Positions 17,386 through 24,942 of a DNA stretch of 36,101 nt are shown here, piece after piece (within the stretch, counting starts at the first letter, position 1; the number at the start of each line of letters is the position of its first letter). The position numbers were made by a program, and so were the translations under genes. Location: assembly GCA_028717225.1 (NCBI GenBank), contig JAQUOF010000005.1:1-36101 (forward strand), given 5' to 3'. This stretch comes from Patescibacteria group bacterium (GTDB taxonomy: Bacteria; Patescibacteriota; Patescibacteriia; UBA2591; JAQUPP01). Below the pieces are notes generated by a model, which saw nothing but the letters and a program-made list of their open reading frames with translations, was not told the origin of the DNA and did not search any database.

Positions 17386-17769
17386 TTATTTTGCAACAAT
17401 ATATTTGCTGATTTTATCCAAAATATCGGTCAAATGAACATTGGATTTAATCAAATAATCCACTGCGCCAAGTAATTTACCCTTGGCCACTTCTTTATCC
17501 TGACCGAGATTTGAAAGAATAACCACCGGAATCATACTGCCGACCGGGTCATATTTCAATTTTTCCAGAACTTCAAAACCGTTCAATTTCGGCATTGAAA
17601 GATCAAGTAAAATTAAATCCGGTTTTTCTTTAATAGCCAAATTAAGCGCTCGCTCGCCGTCTTCGGCCTGAACAACATTGTAACCGGCACTTTCAATCAT
17701 GCTAGCTAAAATGCCTCGCATATCCGGTTCGTCCTCGGCAATTAAAATTTTTTTAATTGTTTCTGTCAT
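17386..17769 (-). CDS. single-domain response regulator (CheY-like)
   Basis: The 127-residue protein is a receiver domain alone, with no DNA-binding or enzymatic output. The acidic pocket is E12/D13 (ILIAEDEPD), the phosphoacceptor is D56 (LILLDLSMP), the switch residue is S86 (VVILSN) and the conserved lysine is K108 (DYLIKSN). It sits between the histidine kinase and the Na/Pi-PhoU gene, so it is probably phosphorylated by that kinase. With no output domain it must act through protein contact; the PhoU-like part of the next protein is a possible partner but this is speculation. The start at 17769 is the first ATG and the start positions the receiver core normally. Confidence 0.93.
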   Translation of the reverse strand: MTETIKKILIAEDEPDMRGILASMIESAGYNVVQAEDGERALNLAIKEKPDLILLDLSMPKLNGFEVLEKLKYDPVGSMIPVVILSNLGQDKEVAKGKLLGAVDYLIKSNVHLTDILDKISKYIVAK

Positions 17770-17803
17770 AATTTTAAAATTAATTAATTAATATATTTCA
17801 TTT

Positions 17804-17886
17804 ACCCCGTTAGAAGTTCCAACGGTTATTGATGTTGTCAAAATAATTTTATTCAAAATTTATATTTAAAAAACTTCTAACGGGGT
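17804..17886. repeat. 15-bp perfect inverted repeat flanking the kinase-regulator gap
   Basis: ACCCCGTTAGAAGTT (17804-17818) is exactly complementary to 17872-17886. The right arm contains the histidine kinase stop codon and its last two sense codons. The 53 bases between are very AT-rich. A competing small hairpin, CCGTT/AACGG, can form within 17807-17825. It lies inside an operon, so a partial terminator, mRNA processing site or stabilising stem-loop that tunes the kinase:regulator ratio is possible. No T-run directly follows the left arm. Confidence 0.6.
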
Positions 17887-20342
17887 GAACTAATCGGCAA
17901 GGTAAAATAAAAAGTTGTGCCTTTGTTTTCTTCGCTTTCAAACCAAATTTTTCCACCGCTTACTTCCACTAACCCTTTGGCCAGATAAAGCCCGAGACCG
18001 GTTCCCGGTTTCTGGCTGACATTATCAGCTCTGAAAAATCTGGAGAAAATTTTCTCTTGCTGTAATTTCGGTATGCCTACGCCTTGATCGGAAGTTTGAT
18101 AAAGTATTTCTTCTCCTTTTTGTTCGATCTTTATTTTTATTTCCGAATTATCCGGAGAATATTTAATGGCATTATCCAATAAAATAATAATCACTTGGCG
18201 AATTTTTTCGGAATCAATATTAACTTTCGGCAAAAGAATTGGCGGTTTTTCCACCTTTAATTTAATATTTTTCTTTTCCAAATATAATTTATATTCATCA
18301 AAAATAGGATCTAATAATTCTTCCAGTTGTTTTTTTTCTGTTTTAAAAACCAAACGACCTGTATCAAGCCGCGAAACATTAAGCAAATCATTGACCAGTT
18401 CCACCATTCTCTCGCTTCCGCGACAAATCCTCTGAACTTCTTCTTTTTCTTTATCGTCTAATTTTTCGCCTAATTTTTGAAGTAAAATTTCCGCCCCCCA
18501 TTTAATAATAGTCGCCGGTGTTCTAAGCTGATGAGAAGCCAAAGAAATAAATTGAGATTTAAGTTTATCAATTTCTCTCTCTCGGGTGATATCGCGCAAA
18601 ATAACCACTCCGCCGATAATTTGACCATTTTCATCTTTCAAAGGAGCCGCTGAACTGGCAATGGGGATCTCCCTTCCGTCGCTGGCAAATAAGACAGACG
18701 GATCAATTAAGCTGGTTAATTTTCCCCCTACTAAAGCTTGACTGATAAAATTTTTATTTTCAGTTTTATCTTCTTCTTTAAAAATTTTGAGCACCTGATC
18801 ATAAGGTTTACCCAAACAATCTTTTTCCAAAAATCCGGTAATCCGCGTAATAGCCGGATTAATCAGAGCTAATCTTTTTTCCGAATCAATCACAAAAACG
18901 CCGTCCCCAATACTTATTAAAATTGTTTCCAATCTGTTTTTTTCTTGTTCAATTTCCGCTTTGGCTATTCTTAATTCTTCGGTTCTTTCTTTCACTTTTT
19001 GCTCCAAAGTTTCGTAATAAGCTTTTAATTTCAAAGTCATCTGATTGAAACTGTCAGCCAATTGTTCAATTTCGTCATGAGTATTTATTTTTATTTGATA
19101 AAATAAATTACCTTTGCTTATTTCTTCCGCGCCTTTGGTTAATTTTTTAATCGGCGCGCTAACCATCTTGGAACTCAAAAAGGCCAAAATAATTAAAATG
19201 ACGGCTAAAACCAATAAAACGATAAAAATAAAATTTTTGGTGTTCTGAGCGCTGGCAATTACCTCGTTCACCGGAACCACTATTCCTAAACTCCAACCTG
19301 TATCCTTAATTGGATAATAAGCGATATATTTTTCTGATTGGTTAAATTTAATTGTTTCAATGCCGTTCTTGCCTTTAATCATAGACATCACCGCGTATTT
19401 TAAATCAGGATTGGAAGTTTCCAATAAACTTGATTTTCTGATTTCAGAAATTCCCAATTGTTCTTCTTTAATTCCCAAATCAGCTTGGGCTCGCACCGGC
19501 AAACTGATCAATCTGGCTTCTTTGTCAATCATAAAAGCATAACCGGTTTTCCATAATTTAATATCCAAAATGCGATTGGTAATATCTTCCAAGGTCAAAT
19601 CAACACCGGTTAACATTTTCATTTTATCATTTTGATAAACCGGGGCTAAAGCTGAAATCATTAAACCATGTCCTGTCACATCAACATATGGCGGCGTCCA
19701 TTTAACAAGTTTATTTGGATTATTAGTTTCAATTAAATCATCCCAGAACGGAGCGGCTACGCCATCTTTATTGGCATCAGCCGATAAAACATCCATGGCA
19801 AAACCGCCTTGATTATCAGGCTTGGGATCGGAATTCGGATAAAGACGATACCAGCAGTATTTATTGCCGATAATATAAATATTGTCAGTATTCGGATTTT
19901 CATTTTTTATTGTCGGAAAAATAAAATCCAAAGCAGATGATAAATTTAAATCATTTTTTACTTGGTCATCAAGCGGACACCAATTAAAAACAATGACTGA
20001 TGAAACTTCGTCGGCCGAATTTCCGTATTGCCCTTCCGGTCCTCTGAATAAACTGTCTGCTGACCAATAGTCCGGATGATAAAAAAGATCCGGGTTATTG
20101 AAAACATTAGTGGCAAAATCAGCCAAATTTTTGCTGGCCGAACTTACTTTTGACAATGACAAATTGATTTTATCAGCCTCGCTTTGAGAAAGACTTTTTA
20201 AACGATTGGTGGCTTCATTTTCCAACTCTGTTGTTGTCTTGGAAATGGAAATAAAACCGATCAAAGTAATCGGCAATAAAGCAAAAAGGGTAAATATTAA
20301 AATCAATTTAATATTAAGCCCGAATTTAAACTTCTTTTTCAT
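17877..20342 (-). CDS. membrane sensor histidine kinase (dCache-HAMP-PAS-HisKA-HATPase)
   Basis: The 821-residue hybrid-free kinase has one helix near residues 12-32, a large extracytoplasmic region (about 35-370) resembling a double-Cache sensor (WTPPYVDVTGHGLMISALAP, and VGIVVP-like ends), and a second helix near 373-395. A HAMP domain (about 395-447), a coiled coil and a PAS domain (about 475-590, SIGDGVFVIDSEKRL) follow. The HisKA domain has H604 in LASHQLRTPA, and the HATPase has an N box (LLDNAIKYSP), G1 (DQGVGIP) and G2 (GTGLGLYLAKGL). It should sense an extracellular ligand and phosphorylate the regulator downstream. A TATAAT lies only 6 bases before the ATG, predicting a leaderless mRNA. 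The terminator of the PLP enzyme gene lies just upstream, so this gene starts the operon. Confidence 0.95.
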   Translation of the reverse strand: MKKKFKFGLNIKLILIFTLFALLPITLIGFISISKTTTELENEATNRLKSLSQSEADKINLSLSKVSSASKNLADFATNVFNNPDLFYHPDYWSADSLFRGPEGQYGNSADEVSSVIVFNWCPLDDQVKNDLNLSSALDFIFPTIKNENPNTDNIYIIGNKYCWYRLYPNSDPKPDNQGGFAMDVLSADANKDGVAAPFWDDLIETNNPNKLVKWTPPYVDVTGHGLMISALAPVYQNDKMKMLTGVDLTLEDITNRILDIKLWKTGYAFMIDKEARLISLPVRAQADLGIKEEQLGISEIRKSSLLETSNPDLKYAVMSMIKGKNGIETIKFNQSEKYIAYYPIKDTGWSLGIVVPVNEVIASAQNTKNFIFIVLLVLAVILIILAFLSSKMVSAPIKKLTKGAEEISKGNLFYQIKINTHDEIEQLADSFNQMTLKLKAYYETLEQKVKERTEELRIAKAEIEQEKNRLETILISIGDGVFVIDSEKRLALINPAITRITGFLEKDCLGKPYDQVLKIFKEEDKTENKNFISQALVGGKLTSLIDPSVLFASDGREIPIASSAAPLKDENGQIIGGVVILRDITREREIDKLKSQFISLASHQLRTPATIIKWGAEILLQKLGEKLDDKEKEEVQRICRGSERMVELVNDLLNVSRLDTGRLVFKTEKKQLEELLDPIFDEYKLYLEKKNIKLKVEKPPILLPKVNIDSEKIRQVIIILLDNAIKYSPDNSEIKIKIEQKGEEILYQTSDQGVGIPKLQQEKIFSRFFRADNVSQKPGTGLGLYLAKGLVEVSGGKIWFESEENKGTTFYFTLPISSPR

Positions 20343-20348
20343 GCTTTA

Positions 20349-20354
20349 ATTATA
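20349..20354 (-). promoter_or_regulatory. -10 box of the histidine kinase operon
   Basis: A perfect minus-strand TATAAT lies 6 bases before the ATG at 20342. The matching -35 region falls in the T-rich tail of the preceding terminator and is weak. If used, transcription starts at the A of the ATG. Confidence 0.5.
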
Positions 20355-20377
20355 CAATAATTCGGATAAAATAAAAG

Positions 20378-20406
20378 GCCTGCTTTGATAACTTCTCAAA
20401 GCAGGC
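20378..20406 (-). terminator. intrinsic terminator of the PLP-enzyme gene
   Basis: A perfect 11-bp stem (GCCTGCTTTGA / TCAAAGCAGGC) with a 7-base loop is followed on the minus strand by CTTTTATTTTAT. It starts about 19 bases after the stop codon at 20425. Confidence 0.9.
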
Positions 20407-20424
20407 TCTAAAAATGTAAATTCC

Positions 20425-21723
20425 TTATTTCACCGTCTCAATCACATCCAAAATCTTTTCCAATTCTTCTGGAGATTCATTGCCTCCGGCAATACGAATC
20501 ATATCGCCAAAAACACCAACTCGGGTTTTTTCAAAAGCGAAACTGCCGCCGTATTCAACTAATCCTTTTAAACCGCCTTTTTCCAGCTTGTCCGCTGTTT
20601 CCCAAGCATTTTCACATTGGATGTAAAAAACAGCTGTCGCTCCATCGGGTAAATTCTTTTCCGTGTATTCATAATTGGGATGAGTCGGCAGATTGGGATG
20701 AGAAACGGCTGTAATTCCCATTCTTCCGATTGCTTTGGAGAAGCCCTGAGCTAAAATTTTGGTATTACTAAGGATTTGCTTATTGCGGATATTAAATTCT
20801 TTTTTGGTCGTTTCCGGCAAACGCGCTTCTGAACTTTTTGGCGGATATGTACCTTCTCTCATTCTCTCAATTTCAAGCTCAAGTAATTTGTTAGGATCAT
20901 TGCTATATGCCACACCTATTGTCGTCTTGTCTTTGGCAAAAAATTTAGTTCCCGAATCAACGACTAAAACCGACGCTTTAGTTTTTTTAATTTCTTGAGG
21001 CAAATTAAGATTTGTTTCAGTTGGCAAAGTATTATCCAAAATTAGAGTCATCGGCATTTCCCTTTTAGCCAGCCAAACCGTATCAAATAAAGACTTTAAT
21101 TCCAAAAGTGCACCTCGACGATCCTCGCTAATCATAATTGCCTCTTCTTCTAAATCCCGCAGTAAATCCTTTAGCGGCATATAACTTTGTTCTTTATTAA
21201 TTTTTCGAGCAGTTCCCTCAAATTCTTTGACTAAATTTTCTAATTTGGCTTTTTGCTCAGGGCTATATTTTTCGCCTCGTCCAGCTCCTTCCCAATCGCC
21301 GGCTGTCAGCCAGTCACGAATCCAATCTTTATGAAACAATTGTTTCTCAATCAAGGTTGGCAGATTTAAATCTTTTTGATATTTTTCATTCATCTCTTCT
21401 GTTTTTTCAAAAAGATTTTTCAAATCAACCACCGGCATATCCTGAGCATTACCGACTGTTTCGGTAAAAATCGCTTTCGGACGATACTGGTCAATCAATT
21501 TGTTCAGTTCGTCTTTTTCTCCGCTTTTAATCGGAATACATTTGACGCCGCGAATCATCAAATCTTTTTCAATAAAATTTTTTGATTCGCCATAAATTGA
21601 AGGACTGTAAAGTAAAACATCACCTTTGGTCAAATGCAAACTTTCTATGGCGCCATTAACTGCCGCCATACCGTCATTATAAAGTAAAACCTTGTCTGCA
21701 CCAATTTCTTGGGCAACCTTCAT
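20425..21723 (-). CDS. Cys/Met metabolism PLP-dependent enzyme, 5' end lost to frameshift
   Basis: The 432-residue reading frame belongs to the cystathionine gamma-synthase-like fold-type I family of trans-sulfuration enzymes. Recognisable parts are the cofactor-phosphate loop (LYNDGMAAVNGAI), the TETVGNAQDMPVVDL segment, the PLP-ring aspartate (LILDNTLP), the Schiff-base lysine in VVDSGTKFFAKDK, and the C-terminal VEYGGSFAF and IRIAGGNESPEELEKIL. About 90 extra, charged, mostly helical residues (about 110-200, IRDWLTAGDWEGAGRGEKY) interrupt the usual core. The apparent start (MKVAQEIGADKV) lies inside the conserved N-terminal part. Homologous coding continues upstream without a start codon (EIYARYDYPALRERQ) and switches frame near 21768-21792. 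Substrate cannot be told from sequence. Confidence 0.8.
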   Translation of the reverse strand: MKVAQEIGADKVLLYNDGMAAVNGAIESLHLTKGDVLLYSPSIYGESKNFIEKDLMIRGVKCIPIKSGEKDELNKLIDQYRPKAIFTETVGNAQDMPVVDLKNLFEKTEEMNEKYQKDLNLPTLIEKQLFHKDWIRDWLTAGDWEGAGRGEKYSPEQKAKLENLVKEFEGTARKINKEQSYMPLKDLLRDLEEEAIMISEDRRGALLELKSLFDTVWLAKREMPMTLILDNTLPTETNLNLPQEIKKTKASVLVVDSGTKFFAKDKTTIGVAYSNDPNKLLELEIERMREGTYPPKSSEARLPETTKKEFNIRNKQILSNTKILAQGFSKAIGRMGITAVSHPNLPTHPNYEYTEKNLPDGATAVFYIQCENAWETADKLEKGGLKGLVEYGGSFAFEKTRVGVFGDMIRIAGGNESPEELEKILDVIETVK

Positions 21724-21767
21724 CTGGCGTTCTCTTAAAGCGGGATAATCATAACGGGCATAAATCT

Positions 21768-21878
21768 CTACCGGTTCACCTTTTCCATATTTTCAAAAGC
21801 ATCCTTCCACTCACCAAGGGTTTCATAAGTACCGGTAACGTCTAAATTTTTTTCACCAAATCTATTTTCTCTTTCCAT
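21768..21878 (-). pseudogene. 5' fragment of the PLP enzyme gene, frameshifted
   Basis: A 36-codon frame starts at ATG 21878, 8 bases after a good GAGG ribosome-binding site. It encodes RFGEKNLDVTGTYETLGEW, which fits the normal N-terminus of the trans-sulfuration enzyme family, then stops at TAG 21768-21770. The downstream frame is open from 21792. Restoring one A in the GGAAAAGG run (complement at 21779-21786) would join both parts as FENMEKGEPVEIYARYDYP. So the intact gene was 20425-21878 and the sequence now lacks one base: a real inactivating mutation, a phase-variable homopolymer, or a sequencing error. No convincing programmed -1 slippery heptamer is in the right phase. Confidence 0.75.
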
Positions 21879-21991
21879 AATTTTTTCCTCATTTTTTTTC
21901 CCATAATATATTATATATAATGGGCTAACCTTTATAATTAAATAATAGCAAAAATTTTGATTTTTGTCAACCTTAAATTTTTGTAATAAAA

Positions 21992-22025
21992 AACAGCTAT
22001 TAATTTTACAAACTTAATAGCTGTT
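21992..22025 (-). terminator. intrinsic terminator of the sigma-factor gene
   Basis: A 12-bp perfect stem (AACAGCTATTAA / TTAATAGCTGTT) with a 10-base loop is followed on the minus strand by TTTTTATT. It lies 16 bases after the stop codon at 22041. Confidence 0.85.
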
Positions 22026-22040
22026 GATTTTGATAAAATT

Positions 22041-23336
22041 CTACTCGAGAGCTGCCCTAATCTCAGCCCTCCGATATGAAAATTTCTTTAGAATCTTTCG
22101 CTCTATTTGGCGGATTCTCTCTCTTGAGAGATTAAAAATCTCGCCAACTGCGTCAAGAGTCATGGGTTGCTTGTCTCCAACCGGATATCTGAGAGTAAAA
22201 ATTCCATAGTCTCTCTCTGTAATTTCCCCATCTTTTTTCCATTTATTAAGTATTCTCATCGCCCTTTCTGCCCCCCATATATGATGACGGCGAATCTTAT
22301 TCTCTCCTTCAGATTCGCATGGAATCAAATCACTTATTGTTGATTTTCCATCATCGTTAGTCGGAGCATCCAGAGAAACAATCATGTCCGGTTGAATCGC
22401 AATTATCTTATTCAGTTTCTTGGAAGAAAATCCTGTTCTTCTTTTTATCTCCTCAAAATCTTTATTCTGCTCATCTATCTCTCTGCCCTCCTCTTTCCTT
22501 ATTTCTTTCTCTATATGATTTAAATTTCTCCGATCAGCCTGCAGCATAAACGGCAAACGGAGACTAGTCCCTTGTTCACTAATTTCTCTTGACATCGCGT
22601 GTTGAATCCAATACACAGCAATAGAGATAAATCTATTTCCTCTTCTATAATCAAAATTATCTATTGCTTTAATTAATCCGTGATTTCCCTCTGAAGTCAA
22701 ATCCTTAAGTTCAATTCCTCTTCCTTCAAGTCGCTTGGCAATCAAAATCGGCAATTTGAGATTTCGTTTTACCATTATTATTTTCTCGCTATCAATAATC
22801 TGTCTAAAATTATCGATTTCTTTAAGGATTCCGATAAAAATTTCTCTGCTCATCTTGGTTCTCTTGATGATATTCTCGTCTTTCTTTATTTTCAATATCT
22901 TTCTGAATTTATCTTCAATTTCATCAAGATAACAATATCGCAGATCAAACCTTACTATTTGTTGAGCAAGAGCTTCTCTTTCTTGTGATTTTAGCTCTCC
23001 TTTATTATAGTTATTGATCTGTTTTATGAGCCGCAATAATTCTTTCTTTTTTTGATTAAGAACATTTTGAGTAATGGGAATACCGATTCTGACAAATCTT
23101 TCAATCTGAATCGTTCTTAATCTCTTAAAAAGTTTTTTAAATTCTTTAAGACCAAAATTATTGGAAAAAAGAATCAAAGCCATCGCAAAATAGGCAGCTT
23201 CAATCTTCTTGGCAATCTCTATCTCTTCCTTTCGAGAAAGTATGGACTTCTCTTTATCTATATCTTGTTGATATAAATAAAGCGGATCTGTTGGACACTT
23301 TTTGTCGATTTCTTCTTCCGGAATAATAATTTTCAT
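22041..23336 (-). CDS. RNA polymerase sigma factor, sigma-70 family (RpoD/RpoS-like)
   Basis: With the start at 23336 the protein has 431 residues. Region 1.2 (DPLYLYQQDI) is followed by region 2, with DLTSEGNHGLIKAIDNFDY (core-binding and -10 recognition) and AVYWIQHAMSREI (promoter melting). Region 3 comes next, then region 4 with the -35-binding helix-turn-helix (LDAVGEIFNLSRERIRQIERK). There is no long acidic region 1.1, and the segment between 1.2 and 2.2 is charged and divergent. A longer frame runs up to 23477, but ATG 23336 is preceded by AAGGGGGAATC, an excellent ribosome-binding site, and by a consensus promoter lying inside the longer frame, so the upstream extension is rejected. 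Whether it is the housekeeping or an alternative sigma cannot be settled from this window. An 11-bp inverted repeat overlaps its promoter. Confidence 0.93.
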   Translation of the reverse strand: MKIIIPEEEIDKKCPTDPLYLYQQDIDKEKSILSRKEEIEIAKKIEAAYFAMALILFSNNFGLKEFKKLFKRLRTIQIERFVRIGIPITQNVLNQKKKELLRLIKQINNYNKGELKSQEREALAQQIVRFDLRYCYLDEIEDKFRKILKIKKDENIIKRTKMSREIFIGILKEIDNFRQIIDSEKIIMVKRNLKLPILIAKRLEGRGIELKDLTSEGNHGLIKAIDNFDYRRGNRFISIAVYWIQHAMSREISEQGTSLRLPFMLQADRRNLNHIEKEIRKEEGREIDEQNKDFEEIKRRTGFSSKKLNKIIAIQPDMIVSLDAPTNDDGKSTISDLIPCESEGENKIRRHHIWGAERAMRILNKWKKDGEITERDYGIFTLRYPVGDKQPMTLDAVGEIFNLSRERIRQIERKILKKFSYRRAEIRAALE

Positions 23337-23364
23337 GATTCCCCCTTTTTTATTGTAAATGAAC

Positions 23365-23395
23365 TTTGTTATATTGTTTAGTAAAATATAACAAA
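23365..23395. promoter_or_regulatory. candidate operator on the sigma-factor promoter
   Basis: TTTGTTATATT (23365-23375) and its exact reverse complement AATATAACAAA (23385-23395) are separated by 9 bases. The right half-site covers the -10 box and the left half-site covers the start of the transcript, so a dimeric repressor bound here would block RNA polymerase. The same sequence could fold as a hairpin at the mRNA 5' end. Confidence 0.5.
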
Positions 23396-23413
23396 ATTTT
23401 GAGAAAATGTCAA
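23385..23413 (-). promoter_or_regulatory. consensus promoter of the sigma-factor gene
   Basis: On the minus strand a perfect TTGACA (23408-23413) and TATATT (23385-23390) are exactly 17 bases apart. It gives a leader of about 42 bases that carries a strong purine-rich ribosome-binding site, unlike most genes in this window. Confidence 0.85.
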
Positions 23414-23492
23414 GATTGAAAATATCAAGATAAAAAAAACCAAATGTTTCTTTACTGATAAACGCCCGGCTTGGCAAAGGTTAATTTAATAT

Positions 23493-23520
23493 AAAAGGGC
23501 GAGAAAATTCTCACCCTTTT
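23493..23520 (-). terminator. intrinsic terminator of the Gln/Met-rich protein gene
   Basis: The stem AAAAGGG / CCCTTTT continues past one mismatch into GAGAA / TTCTC, and is followed by T-rich sequence on the minus strand. It starts about 23 bases after the stop codon at 23544. Confidence 0.8.
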
Positions 23521-23543
23521 ACCTGTCTGAAACTTCTAATAAT

Positions 23544-24770
23544 CTATTGAGTTTTTTCTTCGTCTGTAGTTGAATCCGTATTTTGAGTACCGAATTTCTT
23601 GTCTATTAATTGATTAAGTTTGTCTATCTTTGATTGAATATTAGGGTCTATGTTTGTTCTGTTTTTAGTGGCGTAACTCATCACCTTGTTTAATTCATTA
23701 CGAACATCATTGATGCTTTGGCAGGCGTCTCGATAATCCTGGCTTTCAATTGATTCTTTAATCGGATCAATAATTTCTTGAATGGATTGTTTTATTTCCG
23801 GATCTTTTACTTTTGTAAATTGCTTATTGATATCTTTAAAAGAAGTTACCACGCAATAAATATCACCCGGATGCATGCCTTCGCGCATTGGCGTTAAAGC
23901 ATCTATTGCATCTTCTATTTCACCGGCTTGATATTTAGTATTAGCATCAGTCAAAGCAGTTCTTACTTCAACAACATCGGCTTTAATTTTTACCATATCC
24001 AAACCGATTGACTGATAATTTTTATTGGCAACCAACTTTTCTGTTTTTTTGAGCTGAGTTTCTATTTGTTTGGTTTCTTTCGGAAATTCAATTTTCATTC
24101 TTATTTCATTAAGAGTTTCCCAAAGTTGGGCATCATAAAATTCTTGCATTACTTCGCGCTGAGTCATATCTGTTGGCGGAGTTTTAATATTTTGAGTAAA
24201 GGTATCCAACTGGCTGTTAATTTCCTGTAACTTAGCTCCTTCTTCGGATAAATTCGGTAATTTTTTCAAAGCAGTGGTTAAGGTTTTAATCTGCTTCTTC
24301 ATGTCTTTTATCTGCTTGGTTATTCCTTTAATTTCTTGAGGGTCAACATATTCACTTTGATCAGTTCCTTCTTCGTCTTGATTCTGATCCATCTGACCCT
24401 GTTTGGGTTGAGCTTGATTTGGTTTAATTTGATTTGGTGGAGTGCCATTCATCGACTGGGGCATTTGCTGGTTTTGCATCGATTGTCCGGGTTGAAAAGT
24501 TTGCTGACCTTCGCCTCCTGATGTTGATTGCGGCTGCATTTGCTGACCTTCGTTATTTAAAATCAATTGGCCGGATTGAGTGCCATTCATCGGCTGATTT
24601 TGGATAGGTTGATTAATAATCATTTGCTGCTCCTGATTTATTGGAGGCAAGGGTGATAAAATTTCAGAATTTTGAGCAATAGTCCGGCTGATTAAAGCTG
24701 CTCCGGCAGCTATAGAAGCCAAACCGATTATTAAAGGAATCTGGATAAAAGCTTTTTTGTTGATTTTCAT
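23544..24770 (-). CDS. membrane-anchored or secreted Gln/Met/Pro-rich coiled-coil protein
   Basis: No family is recognised. The 408-residue protein begins with a signal peptide or anchor (AFIQIPLIIGLASIAAGAAL, about 7-28). A low-complexity segment rich in Gln, Asn, Met, Pro and Gly follows (about 40-135, with QQMPQSMNG-type runs), then a charged helical region (about 140-390) with heptad-like Leu/Ile/Lys patterns (KGITKQIKDMKKQIKTLTTAL). The helical half contains two cysteines (DIYCVV, RDACQSI) about 60 residues apart that could form a disulfide outside the cell. It has its own promoter (24812-24839) and terminator. It lies between the sigma factor and the 2310-residue giant. An envelope location is likely; function is unknown. 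Confidence 0.8.
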   Translation of the reverse strand: MKINKKAFIQIPLIIGLASIAAGAALISRTIAQNSEILSPLPPINQEQQMIINQPIQNQPMNGTQSGQLILNNEGQQMQPQSTSGGEGQQTFQPGQSMQNQQMPQSMNGTPPNQIKPNQAQPKQGQMDQNQDEEGTDQSEYVDPQEIKGITKQIKDMKKQIKTLTTALKKLPNLSEEGAKLQEINSQLDTFTQNIKTPPTDMTQREVMQEFYDAQLWETLNEIRMKIEFPKETKQIETQLKKTEKLVANKNYQSIGLDMVKIKADVVEVRTALTDANTKYQAGEIEDAIDALTPMREGMHPGDIYCVVTSFKDINKQFTKVKDPEIKQSIQEIIDPIKESIESQDYRDACQSINDVRNELNKVMSYATKNRTNIDPNIQSKIDKLNQLIDKKFGTQNTDSTTDEEKTQ

Positions 24771-24811
24771 AAATTTATTATTATTTAAATTATTTATAAA
24801 CCTTATCTATA

Positions 24812-24839
24812 ATTATATAATAAATATAACTTTTAGCAA
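24812..24839 (-). promoter_or_regulatory. promoter of the Gln/Met-rich protein gene
   Basis: On the minus strand TTGCTA (24834-24839) and TATAAT (24812-24817) are 16 bases apart. The predicted leader is about 35 bases and has no obvious Shine-Dalgarno sequence. Confidence 0.6.
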
Positions 24840-24883
24840 GTGGATAAGGGTAGGCCAATTTTTAAGTTTTCATTGCATAAAAC

Positions 24884-24918
24884 TAAAGCCCTGGCTTTTT
24901 AATTAAGCCAGGGCTTTA
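24884..24918 (-). terminator. intrinsic terminator of the 2310-residue giant gene
   Basis: A perfect 14-bp stem (TAAAGCCCTGGCTT / AAGCCAGGGCTTTA) with a 7-base loop starts about 24 bases after the stop codon and is followed by GTTTTAT on the minus strand. It separates the giant from the gene downstream. Confidence 0.9.
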
Positions 24919-24942
24919 AAATTAATATCCTATTCTAATCTT

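Noticed and set aside
21768-21795. Programmed -1 ribosomal frameshift in the PLP enzyme gene
   Set aside because: No X-XXY-YYZ heptamer is in phase (the best is G-GAA-AAG, which breaks P-site pairing) and no downstream stem-loop is evident; a one-base deletion explains it more simply.
23337-23477. N-terminal extension of the sigma factor to 478 residues
   Set aside because: The extension contains the consensus promoter and the inverted repeat, its residues do not resemble sigma sequence, and ATG 23336 has an excellent ribosome-binding site.
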